A stretch of DNA of 7,136 nucleotides from Lachnospiraceae bacterium UBA3645 (GCA_002373555.1 DFKM01000143.1:1-7136); one strand, 5' to 3'; positions 1 to 6,167 are shown, counted from the stretch's first letter. The notes: generated from the sequence alone by a model not told the origin. Numbers and translations are program-made.

Positions 1-4
1 CTGA

Positions 5-52
5 GCCTGCGAAGGATCCTCGCCGCAGAGACTGCAGTTTTACGGAAGCATT
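5..52 (+). repeat. Direct repeat, copy A (upstream leader motif)
   Basis: This block recurs at 299-350. The two copies share GCCTGCGA, then AGGATCCTCGCCGCAGAG, then GTTTTACGGAAGCATT. They differ by a 4-nt insertion (CTGA, in copy B) and two substitutions. CTGCG (7-11) can pair with CGCAG (24-28). The alternative hairpin with 32-37 is weaker here than in copy B because one pair is lost. Copy A is followed by GAAGGAG (54-60), like a ribosome site, but no convincing gene follows. The window edge may cut off more of the unit. The function is not known. Confidence 0.8.
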
Positions 53-62
53 TGAAGGAGAC

Positions 63-239
63 GCTGTCCCGGCATGCTGGTGCCGGAAACAGGAATCGCT
101 CCGATTGCTTCGGATCCGGGACGAAATATCTGCACACTGATTTTCCAACGAATAAAGCGTGTTGAAAAATCGGCGGCAATTTCGCCCGATCCTGTCGCTC
201 TCCACTACACAGTTCCCGGCACCAGCGTGCCGGTACAGC
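63..239. other. Long imperfect inverted repeat; candidate structured RNA or small palindromic element
   Basis: Positions 63-86 are complementary to 216-239 over 24 positions, with one mismatch (68/234) and one G-U pair (75/227). Further nested pairing is visible: 89-92 with 192-195; a perfect hairpin 94-98/102-106 with loop CTC; 113-127 with 179-191 (13 pairs, two single-base bulges); and 140-149 with 161-170 (one mismatch) around an 11-nt loop. An outer helix 29-36/247-254 is also possible. The result is a closing stem, an internal bubble carrying a side hairpin, and a long terminal stem. Nested pairing at this depth is not expected by chance and favours a folded RNA. A MITE-like insertion is the alternative, but I see no target-site duplication beside the arms. 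I do not recognise a known RNA class. Strand is undecided because the element is nearly symmetrical; + is likelier given the downstream gene. Confidence 0.65.
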
Positions 240-298
240 TGTCCGGTGCAGTCTTTTAACAGGGATGCTGCAGGGGTCAATACTGTCATCCTGAAGGA

Positions 299-350
299 GC
301 CTGCGACTGAAGGATCCTCGCCGCAGAGCCTGCGGTTTTACGGAAGCATT
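299..350 (+). repeat. Direct repeat, copy B, with two mutually exclusive hairpins just before the first gene
   Basis: Second copy of the motif at 5-52, ending 18 nt before the methyltransferase-ligase start. CTGCG (301-305) can pair with CGCAG (322-326). Alternatively CCGCAG (321-326) pairs perfectly with CTGCGG (330-335) across a 3-nt loop, directly followed by TTTT (336-339), a short terminator-like form. The two hairpins share 322-326 and cannot coexist, which is the arrangement expected of an attenuator. Both are short, and no ligand or protein is indicated, so a regulatory role is inferred only. Confidence 0.6.
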
Positions 351-352
351 AT

Positions 353-357
353 AAAGG
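353..357 (+). promoter_or_regulatory. Ribosome binding site (AAAGG) with two competing ATGs
   Basis: AAAGG lies 4 nt before an ATG at 362 and 11 nt before an ATG at 369. Only 369 is in frame with the methyltransferase motifs. The 362 frame closes after 75 codons. The spacing is slightly short for one start and slightly long for the other. Confidence 0.5.
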
Positions 358-368
358 TAACATGGCGA

Positions 369-2273
369 ATGAAGAACAGGAGTACCGAAAACTGCATATG
401 CCACCGGCCCGGCGGTATCAGCGTGACAGAGCAGATGCTGGAGGCGGCAGCTCTGTATCCGAAGCCGGATCTGCATACAGCAATATCTGTCCTGGATATC
501 GGCTGCGGGGAAGGCGGTACGCTTTCCCGGCTCGCAGAAGCATATCCGGCATGGAATCTGACCGGCGTGGAGCCCACGCTGGCAGATGAGACCGGAGCAG
601 TGCTGTGCAGGAGCCGGATCACGTTCCTGAAAGGTACTGCCGAACAGCTGCCGGTGCAGGATCATTCCGCCGATCTGGTTTTTCTGGAGTGCGTCTACAC
701 GCGCCTGCAGGATCCTGCGCGGGCGCTCGCGGAGATCCGCCGTGTGCTGAAACCGGGCGGCAAGGTACTGCTTTCGGATCTGTATGCGAGAGCGGAAGAG
801 ACGGAAGAAGAGCAGAACGGAGAGGCGGTCATGACAGTGCAGTCTGCACCGGAAGCAGCTGTCCCTTCCTGCCGCATCGGCCGTCTTCCGACGGCAGGCG
901 AATTTCTGCGGGAATTCCGGAAGAGCGGCTTTTCCGTCCTGGAGATGCAGGACTGCTCGGAGATCCTGCCGGGCTATGTCGGCCAGCTGATCTTTGAGGA
1001 AGGAGCGGAACAGCTGGAAGACACGCTGGGACTTCCGCTGGAATATCTGAAACGGCGGAAATGCGGGTATTTCTATTTGGTCGCGGGCAGATCGGAACTG
1101 TATGATACGGTTCGGTACGCGGCGGAAAACAGCCGGTTTTATAAGAAAAAATTTGACGGGTTATCGTTCGGCGAAGGCATAGCGGAAGGTACCGGAACTT
1201 TTGCGGGGCTGCCTTTCACAACGGCGGAGGAAGTCAGAGAGAATCCGGAGGATCTGCTCTGTGTATCCCCGAAGGAGATCGCCCGGGTGATCACGATCAG
1301 AAGCTCCGGCAGCACCGGCATAAAAAAACGCCTGTTCTTCACGGCGGAGGACCTGGAAAAAACCGCGGATTTCTTTAACCGGGGGATCCGGTTCCTGGTG
1401 AAGCCGGGATACAGAACGGCTGTCTTCATGGAGGGGCCGGCGCATTTTTCCGTCGGCGGTCTGCTGAAGGAAGGGCTGGCGCATCTTCCGGCGCAGACAG
1501 ATGTGTACGGCTTTATCCGCGATGATGCGGAGGCCGCGGAGCAGGCGAAGGATGCCGATACACTGATCGGCATTCCGTCACAGATGTTCCGGCTTTCGGT
1601 ATCACATCCGGAGCTCCGGCCGAAGACCGTTCTTCTGTCGGGCGATTATGTGCCGGAATCGGTGATGCAGCAGATCGCAAATGTCTGGAAGACGACCGTA
1701 TTTACCCACTGGGGCATGACGGAGACCGGCTATGGCGGCGGCGTACAGTGCGGCGCCAGACAGTCGTATCATCTGCGGGATGACGATCTTTTTCTGGAGA
1801 TCATCGATCCGGAGACCGGGGAGGCTGCGGCAGACGGGGATTACGGCGAGATCGTCGTTACCACGCCCGGCCGGAAGGGTATGCCGCTCATCCGCTACCG
1901 TACCGGTGATCTGGGCGCCATGGACACGGTACCCTGTCCCTGCGGCTGCCTGAAGCCGCGGCTCCGGAAGGTGATGGGAAGGATCGCGGATTCTGTCAGA
2001 CTGCCGGGCGGACAGCGCATTTCGATCGGGATGCTGGATGAATGGATCTACGGGATCCCGGGCATCGCCGATTATCAGGCCGGTTATGACAGAACAGCGC
2101 AAAAGCTGGTGTTTACTGTAAAAAAAGAGCCGGAAACGGACGAAAACATGATCCGGGAGAGGATCGGAAAGGCAGTCGGAACGCACCTGGGAGAGGGAAC
2201 CGCGTACGAGCTTGCCTTCGGAGATTTCCCGGCATCCACGGGTACTGTGAAGCGCCGTCTGCAGGAAGTATAA
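369..2273 (+). CDS. Fused SAM-dependent methyltransferase and PaaK-like AMP-forming CoA ligase
   Basis: A 634-residue protein with two enzyme domains. Residues ~12-240 form a class I methyltransferase: RPGG (13-16), SAM motif I VLDIGCGEGG (41-50), acidic GVEP (66-69), and LKPGGKVLLSDLY (127-139). Residues ~241-634 form an adenylate-forming ligase of the phenylacetate-CoA ligase type: phosphate loop RSSGSTGIKKRLFFT (311-325), THWGMTETGYGGG (446-458), GEIVVTT (493-499), YRTGDLG (510-516), CPCGC (523-527) and GRIADSV (537-543). The C-terminus reads STGTVKRRL, with Thr where the usual catalytic Lys would align and Lys two residues later. From memory the halves match the separate DVU_1556 methyltransferase and DVU_1553 CoA ligase families. 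The substrate is unknown. ATG 369 is preferred because the frame extends back to GTG 159 only through the palindromic leader, and those 70 residues look non-protein-like. The next gene starts 12 nt after the stop, so they are probably cotranscribed. The domains are sure; the pathway is not. Confidence 0.88.
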   Translation: MKNRSTENCICHRPGGISVTEQMLEAAALYPKPDLHTAISVLDIGCGEGGTLSRLAEAYPAWNLTGVEPTLADETGAVLCRSRITFLKGTAEQLPVQDHSADLVFLECVYTRLQDPARALAEIRRVLKPGGKVLLSDLYARAEETEEEQNGEAVMTVQSAPEAAVPSCRIGRLPTAGEFLREFRKSGFSVLEMQDCSEILPGYVGQLIFEEGAEQLEDTLGLPLEYLKRRKCGYFYLVAGRSELYDTVRYAAENSRFYKKKFDGLSFGEGIAEGTGTFAGLPFTTAEEVRENPEDLLCVSPKEIARVITIRSSGSTGIKKRLFFTAEDLEKTADFFNRGIRFLVKPGYRTAVFMEGPAHFSVGGLLKEGLAHLPAQTDVYGFIRDDAEAAEQAKDADTLIGIPSQMFRLSVSHPELRPKTVLLSGDYVPESVMQQIANVWKTTVFTHWGMTETGYGGGVQCGARQSYHLRDDDLFLEIIDPETGEAAADGDYGEIVVTTPGRKGMPLIRYRTGDLGAMDTVPCPCGCLKPRLRKVMGRIADSVRLPGGQRISIGMLDEWIYGIPGIADYQAGYDRTAQKLVFTVKKEPETDENMIRERIGKAVGTHLGEGTAYELAFGDFPASTGTVKRRLQEV

Positions 2274-2278
2274 GGAGG
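2272..2278 (+). promoter_or_regulatory. Strong ribosome binding site deciding a TTG start
   Basis: AAGGAGG overlaps the upstream stop codon (TAA 2271-2273) and sits 7 nt before TTG 2286. No ATG or GTG in the frame lies at a suitable distance, so TTG is the likely start of the propeller protein. Confidence 0.8.
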
Positions 2279-2285
2279 CATTTCA

Positions 2286-4208
2286 TTGTCAGCAGAAGAC
2301 CGGAAAAACATCACGCTTACGGGTTCCTACGATAAGAGAAAACAGCAGCGGGACGCGCTGATCAAAGCGCGCAGGAGGAAAAAAGCGAGAAGAGCGAGGC
2401 GCATCAGGAGGACGGTCATGGCTGTCGTTGTGATCGCGCTGGCGGCGCTGTTCATCCGACTGGCCGGGCCGGTGATCGTGCAGAAAGCGGCGGATGTCAG
2501 ACAGCAGATATCCGCGCGGATCGAAGAGCATAAGCGGCAGGCAGAGGAGCGGAAACAGGCGGAAGAGGAAGCTGCGCTGCAGAATGAAACGGCTTCCGGG
2601 GATGCCGCCCCCGCCGGCGCCGGATTACTTACGGCGTCAGGCTCCGCGGAGGATCCAGCAGAAGCAGATGCCGAGCTGCCGGCATCTTTCAGCCCGCATG
2701 CCGTTTCCGGCACCGAACCGGACAATCTGATCACCTCCACGCAGATCATGGTCAATGATACTGTTCTTTCGGAGACGGACACATTTACGCCCTGGTACAA
2801 TATCGATTTCGGCGCCGGCAGCGGTTATACGGATCTGCCCGGCATCGTGACCTTCCGCGGGAATTCCTTCCGTGACGCGCCGGCTTTCGGTACAGCGGAT
2901 ATGCAGGCGCATATGCTGAACAATCTGTGGACCGTGAAGACCGGCAGCCGTACCTATAAGGATAAAACATGGACTGGAAGCGGCTGGACCGGCCAGCCGC
3001 TGATCGTGAAATGGCCGAAAGAGACCAAAGCTGTCATGAACATGTATGACAGCGCGAAGGCAGACGATGATCTGGTCGAAGTCATTTACGCCTGTCTGGA
3101 CGGGAAGATCTATTTCTTGGATCTGAAGACAGGAGAGCCGACAAGGGATGTGCTGGATATCGGTTACACGTTCAAGGGCGCCGGCGCGCTGGATCCCAGA
3201 GGGCTTCCGATCCTCTATGTCGGCTCCGGCTACAACAGTACGAACGGACGATCCCGCGCGTTCATCATCAGCCTGATCGACGGCAGCGTGCTGTATACCT
3301 TCGGAAACGGCGATGAATTCGCCGACCGGAGCGTCAGCTTTTTCGATTCCTCGCCGCTGGTGGATGCTGCATCCGACACGCTGATCTGGCCGGGTGAGAA
3401 CGGTGTGCTGTATCTGATCCATCTGAATTCGAAGTACGACGAAGCAGCCGGAACGCTGTCCGTCGATCCGGATCAGGTGTGTAAGTGGAAGTACATGGGA
3501 AAACGGACCGGCAGCGAATACTGGGTCGGCATGGAGACGAGTGCGTCCGTTTACGGCGGATATCTGTTCGTCGGCGACAACGGCGGCAATCTGATGTGTC
3601 TGGATTTGAACACACTGCAGCTCGTCTGGGTGCAGGATACGCTGGATGATACGAACTCCTCGCCGGTGCTTTCTGCGGAAGACGGAAAACTGTATCTGTA
3701 TATCGGCCCGTCGTTCCACAAGGGATGGCGTGCGAGCAGCGAAGCCGTGGTGCCGGTCTTCAAGATCGATGCGGAGACCGGGGAGATCGTGTGGCAGAAA
3801 GAGTATAACTGCCATACGCTGGAAGGCGTTTCCGGCGGAATTCAGTCGACGATCGCCTGCGGGAAGAATGCGTTAGCGGATTATATCTACGTAACGGTCT
3901 CGATGACGAAGGATACCGGACACGGTGTGCTGGCCTGCATCGAAAAGAAGACCGGAACGGTCATCTGGGAGCAGGAAGCGTCCTACGCCTGGTCGTCGCC
4001 GGTCTGTGTGTATAAGCCGGACGGCAGCGGCGCCGTGCTCTACTGCAGTGCCTCCGGGAAGCTGTATCTGCTGGACGGGCTGACCGGGGAAGAATACGAT
4101 ATGTTCGACTTTGATCATGTCACGGTAGAAGCATCGCCGGCGGTGTATGAAAACTATGCGGTGCTGGGAACGAGAGACTGCCGGATCTGCGGATTCCGGC
4201 TGGAGTGA
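2286..4208 (+). CDS. Membrane-anchored PQQ-like beta-propeller protein
   Basis: A 640-residue protein of unknown specific function. Residues 18-43 are strongly basic, followed by one hydrophobic helix (~44-62, MAVVVIALAALFIRLAG), a charged, probably coiled-coil stretch (~64-98) rich in Glu, Lys, Arg, Gln and Ala, and a low-complexity Ala/Ser/Glu linker (~100-165). The rest (~168-640) is a beta-propeller with repeated PQQ/BamB-like blades, for example GKIYFLDLKTGE (273-284), GNLMCLDLNTLQLVW (434-448), FKIDAETGEIVWQ (492-504), CIEKKTGTVIWEQ (551-563) and GKLYLLDGLTGEE (591-603). By the positive-inside rule the tail is cytoplasmic and the propeller extracytoplasmic. Such propellers act as scaffolds or bind ligands; I see no proof of PQQ binding or dehydrogenase activity. 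It starts with TTG, 12 nt after the methyltransferase-ligase gene, so it probably belongs to that operon. Alternatives are a BamB-like assembly factor or a cell-surface sensor. Confidence 0.85.
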   Translation: MSAEDRKNITLTGSYDKRKQQRDALIKARRRKKARRARRIRRTVMAVVVIALAALFIRLAGPVIVQKAADVRQQISARIEEHKRQAEERKQAEEEAALQNETASGDAAPAGAGLLTASGSAEDPAEADAELPASFSPHAVSGTEPDNLITSTQIMVNDTVLSETDTFTPWYNIDFGAGSGYTDLPGIVTFRGNSFRDAPAFGTADMQAHMLNNLWTVKTGSRTYKDKTWTGSGWTGQPLIVKWPKETKAVMNMYDSAKADDDLVEVIYACLDGKIYFLDLKTGEPTRDVLDIGYTFKGAGALDPRGLPILYVGSGYNSTNGRSRAFIISLIDGSVLYTFGNGDEFADRSVSFFDSSPLVDAASDTLIWPGENGVLYLIHLNSKYDEAAGTLSVDPDQVCKWKYMGKRTGSEYWVGMETSASVYGGYLFVGDNGGNLMCLDLNTLQLVWVQDTLDDTNSSPVLSAEDGKLYLYIGPSFHKGWRASSEAVVPVFKIDAETGEIVWQKEYNCHTLEGVSGGIQSTIACGKNALADYIYVTVSMTKDTGHGVLACIEKKTGTVIWEQEASYAWSSPVCVYKPDGSGAVLYCSASGKLYLLDGLTGEEYDMFDFDHVTVEASPAVYENYAVLGTRDCRICGFRLE

Positions 4209-4241
4209 GGGTTCCCGCCGGCCGCGCAATGCTGTTTCGGA

Positions 4242-4270
4242 TTGACTGAAAACCTTCCTTATGATACAAT
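4242..4270 (+). promoter_or_regulatory. Sigma-A-type promoter upstream of the EamA-like gene
   Basis: TTGACT (4242-4247), a 17-nt spacer and TACAAT (4265-4270), with an extended -10 TG at 4262-4263. Transcription should start near 4277. An intrinsic terminator begins only about 33 nt later, so the first product may be a short RNA unless the terminator is read through. Confidence 0.8.
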
Positions 4271-4309
4271 TTTACAGCGTGAGAAGTCAGAACAATTATG
4301 TTTGAGATT

Positions 4310-4344
4310 GCCACCATCCTTCCGGACGGTGGCTCTTTTTCTTT
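4310..4344 (+). terminator. Intrinsic terminator or attenuator in the EamA leader
   Basis: GCCACC (4310-4315) pairs with GGTGGC (4328-4333). The stem continues inward through three more pairs after one mismatch, around a TTCC loop. TCTTTTTCTTT (4334-4344) follows. It lies between the promoter at 4242-4270 and the next gene, so it is not simply the end of the propeller gene. It may also stop read-through from upstream. Confidence 0.8.
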
Positions 4345-4370
4345 CTGTCTCCCACACCCGTAATATCTCA

Positions 4371-4386
4371 GCCGTCAGCGGACGGC
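4371..4386 (+). promoter_or_regulatory. Small hairpin just before the EamA ribosome site
   Basis: GCCGTC (4371-4376) pairs perfectly with GACGGC (4381-4386) around AGCG. It ends 4 nt before TGGAG (4391-4395). CCGTC (4372-4376) could instead pair with GACGG (4325-4329) in the terminator's 3' arm, a possible but short antiterminator. Function is inferred only. Confidence 0.35.
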
Positions 4387-4402
4387 GGAATGGAGTACTG
4401 TT

Positions 4403-4828
4403 ATGTGGAATATGCTTTGGCCCCTGCTGCTCATCGTCGGTTCGAACTGCTTTTACAACATCTGTCAGAAATCCATGCCCGGTGAAGTGAATGCCTTTGC
4501 CGGCCTGACCGTCACCTATCTGATCGGTGCGGCCATTTCCTTCGCGGCGTTTGTTTTTTATGTCAGACCGTCCAATGTCCTGGCTGAGATGTCAAAGATC
4601 AACTGGACGTCCTTCGTGCTGGGACTGGCGATCGTCGGGCTGGAAGCCGGCTATGTTTTTCTGTATCGGGCCGGCTGGAAAGTGTCGAACGGCGCGCTTA
4701 CCTGCAATATCTGTCTTGCGACCGCACTCCTTTTTATCGGCTATTTTCTGTTCCGGGAGACGATCACGCTGAAGCAGCTCGCAGGCGTGGCTGTCTGCGC
4801 GGTCGGACTCTTTCTGATCAGAGGCTGA
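4403..4828 (+). CDS. EamA-like small membrane transporter (single-domain)
   Basis: A 141-residue integral membrane protein, almost entirely hydrophobic. About five helices are visible: residues 3-20, 34-54, 68-88, 98-116 and 123-140. Its length and five-helix pattern equal one EamA unit of the drug/metabolite transporter superfamily, whose full-size members carry two such units. Single-unit forms are generally thought to dimerise. The final segment, FLFRETITLKQLAGVAVCAVGLFLIRG read in two parts (115-126 and 127-141), matches the conserved end of that unit (Glu after Arg, then a Gly-rich helix). The substrate cannot be told. ATG 4403 is chosen because TGGAG lies 7 nt upstream and hydrophobic sequence starts at once. 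It has its own promoter and a leader with a terminator, so it seems regulated apart from the propeller gene. The family call is firm; the transport function is inferred. Confidence 0.85.
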   Translation: MWNMLWPLLLIVGSNCFYNICQKSMPGEVNAFAGLTVTYLIGAAISFAAFVFYVRPSNVLAEMSKINWTSFVLGLAIVGLEAGYVFLYRAGWKVSNGALTCNICLATALLFIGYFLFRETITLKQLAGVAVCAVGLFLIRG

Positions 4829-4834
4829 AAATTA

Positions 4835-4863
4835 TTGTTTTCAATCCCCGGATAGCGTATAAT
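4835..4863 (+). promoter_or_regulatory. Sigma-A-type promoter for the NTP transferase-HD gene
   Basis: TTGTTT (4835-4840), a 17-nt spacer and a perfect TATAAT (4858-4863). The -35 is weak. A dyad, TGAAAA (4826-4831) against TTTTCA (4838-4843), covers the -35 and the end of the upstream gene and could be an operator. The implied 5' leader is about 113 nt. Confidence 0.7.
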
Positions 4864-4913
4864 TTTTACCCGGGAATGCCGGAATGAAGCCGGAATCATG
4901 CGCATGCAGCAAA

Positions 4914-4959
4914 ACGGAATGTAATGCTCCGCTTTGCGGATCCGGCAAAAGCATGCCGT
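4914..4959 (+). promoter_or_regulatory. Hairpin in the leader of the NTP transferase-HD gene
   Basis: ACGG (4914-4917) pairs with CCGT (4956-4959), ATGC (4924-4927) with GCAT (4951-4954), and TCCGC (4928-4932) with GCGGA (4936-4940) around TTT. No T-run follows, so it is not a terminator. It stands about ten nt before the likely ribosome site AGGAC (4969-4973). I recognise no known riboswitch. Confidence 0.35.
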
Positions 4960-4982
4960 AAAAAGGACAGGACGGGTTTATC

Positions 4983-6161
4983 ATGAACAGATTTACGCTG
5001 ATCATTTCCGCTGCCGGACTTTCCTCGAGGATGGGTGATTTCAAACCCCTCATGAAAGTGGACGGCATCGAAAATATCATCAGAGAACTGGATACTTATT
5101 TCGGGATGGGCATCGACCGGGCGCTGGTGATCACCGGTTACCGGGCGGAAGATATCATTTCCGCTGTGCGGGCGCATTATCCGGAGAACGGAGAGCGGGA
5201 AGTGGTCTTTCTGCACAATCCGGCGTATGCAGCGACCCATATGTATGATTCGCTGAAGATCGGTCTGCAGTATGTGAAGGATGTCTATGCAGCGGCAGCT
5301 GCCGCCGAGGGACCGGACGGACCGCATGCCCGTTCACTGCAGCCCGGGTGCGCACCGGAGGATGTCTCGGGCGTCCTGACGCTGCCGGTGGATGTGCCGA
5401 TGACAGCACCGTTTACGATCAGAAAGATCCTGACGACGGCCTGCTCTGCCGGGCCGGATGCGATCTATCCGGAATGCTGCGGCGAGCCGGGTCATCCGAT
5501 ATTTATCAATGCCGCTGCGCTGGATAAGTTCCTCGCATTTGAAGGCAGAGGCGGCCTGCGTGGCGCGTATCTTTCGGAGAACATGAAGACCGTGCGTCTT
5601 TGGACGCCGGATCACGGCTCGATCATGGATTCGGATACGCCGGAGGCATTTGCAAGGCTGCTTTCGGAGGCGGAGCAGCGAAGGTGCCCGGACAGAGAAC
5701 GCTGTGAAGAGATCCTGCGGTTCTTCGTCGTCGATCAGAGCCTGCTGGCGCATTCAGCTGCGGTCGCGGCGCTGGCGCGTGAAATGGCGGAAAAGACCGG
5801 ACTGGATGCGGATCTCTGCTATGCCGGGGGGATGCTGCATGATATCGCAAAAGGCCTGAAAAAGCATGCGGAGGCAGGCGCGGACTGCCTTTTGGATCTG
5901 GGGTATGAGCGGGTCTCCTCGCTGGTACGGACGCACACGGAACTTCCGGAAGAATATACGCAGAAGCTGAACGAGAACCTGATCGTTTTCCTGGCGGACA
6001 AGATGATCCGGCGGAGTACCCGGGTGACCATCGACGAACGGTTCGCCCCGAAAAGGGAGAAGTTCAGAAATGATCCCGATGCCATGAGATCTTTTGAACG
6101 CAGATATGCGCTGGCAAAGCGATGCGAACAATTGTACATTGAACAATCCGGGCAGGAATGA
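4983..6161 (+). CDS. MobA/MocA-like NTP transferase fused to an HD phosphohydrolase domain
   Basis: A 392-residue cytoplasmic protein. Residues ~1-225 are a MobA/MocA-type nucleotidyltransferase: the nucleotide loop SAAGLSSRMGDFKPL (9-23), LPVDVPM (134-140) in the metal-binding position, GEPGHPIFI (167-175) and the family-typical DSDTPEAF (216-223). Known MocA enzymes join CTP to molybdopterin for molybdenum hydroxylases; the substrate here is not proven. Residues ~245-380 form an HD domain with His257, His286-Asp287 (MLHDIAKG), His318 and Asp339 as the likely metal ligands. From memory the closest named family is the DVU_1551 NTP transferase. An Ala-rich insert (~103-128) separates two parts of the transferase. 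ATG 4983 follows AGGAC by 9 nt. Its own promoter is at 4835-4863. The methyltransferase-ligase resembling the partner families lies two genes upstream, which suggests a shared pathway. An enzyme that both transfers and hydrolyses a nucleotide is plausible but inferred. Confidence 0.88.
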   Translation: MNRFTLIISAAGLSSRMGDFKPLMKVDGIENIIRELDTYFGMGIDRALVITGYRAEDIISAVRAHYPENGEREVVFLHNPAYAATHMYDSLKIGLQYVKDVYAAAAAAEGPDGPHARSLQPGCAPEDVSGVLTLPVDVPMTAPFTIRKILTTACSAGPDAIYPECCGEPGHPIFINAAALDKFLAFEGRGGLRGAYLSENMKTVRLWTPDHGSIMDSDTPEAFARLLSEAEQRRCPDRERCEEILRFFVVDQSLLAHSAAVAALAREMAEKTGLDADLCYAGGMLHDIAKGLKKHAEAGADCLLDLGYERVSSLVRTHTELPEEYTQKLNENLIVFLADKMIRRSTRVTIDERFAPKREKFRNDPDAMRSFERRYALAKRCEQLYIEQSGQE

Positions 6162-6167
6162 TAAAAT
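6139..6167 (+). promoter_or_regulatory. Promoter overlapping the stop codon of the NTP transferase-HD gene
   Basis: TTGAAC (6139-6144), a 17-nt spacer and TAAAAT (6162-6167). The stop codon TGA (6159-6161) itself supplies the TGn of an extended -10. Transcription should start near 6174, about 40 nt before the next gene, which can thus be expressed independently. Confidence 0.7.

Noticed and set aside
74..259. 61-codon + strand reading frame
   Set aside because: It lies almost wholly inside the inverted repeat, has no well-placed ribosome site (GAAGGAG is 13 nt away), and shows no protein-like pattern.
159..368. GTG-started 70-residue N-terminal extension of the methyltransferase-ligase
   Set aside because: It would be encoded by the palindrome and direct repeat, lacks a ribosome site, and the methyltransferase needs no such extension; ATG 369 is preferred.
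1602..2186. Minus-strand reading frame (194 codons) opposite the ligase domain
   Set aside because: Shadow frame; the + strand carries conserved ligase motifs through the same stretch.
2637..3815. Long minus-strand reading frame (392 codons) opposite the propeller gene
   Set aside because: Shadow of a GC-rich real gene: Arg/His/Asp-heavy, no recognisable motif or ribosome site, and the + strand product has clear propeller repeats.
4298..4363. 21-codon leader peptide crossing the terminator
   Set aside because: No good ribosome site, no run of a single regulatory amino acid, and its codons are mostly the hairpin itself.
4310..4390. Guanidine-II (mini-ykkC) riboswitch, prompted by ACGG next to a transporter
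   Set aside because: The ACGG motifs fall in stem arms, not in the paired tetraloops that class requires.
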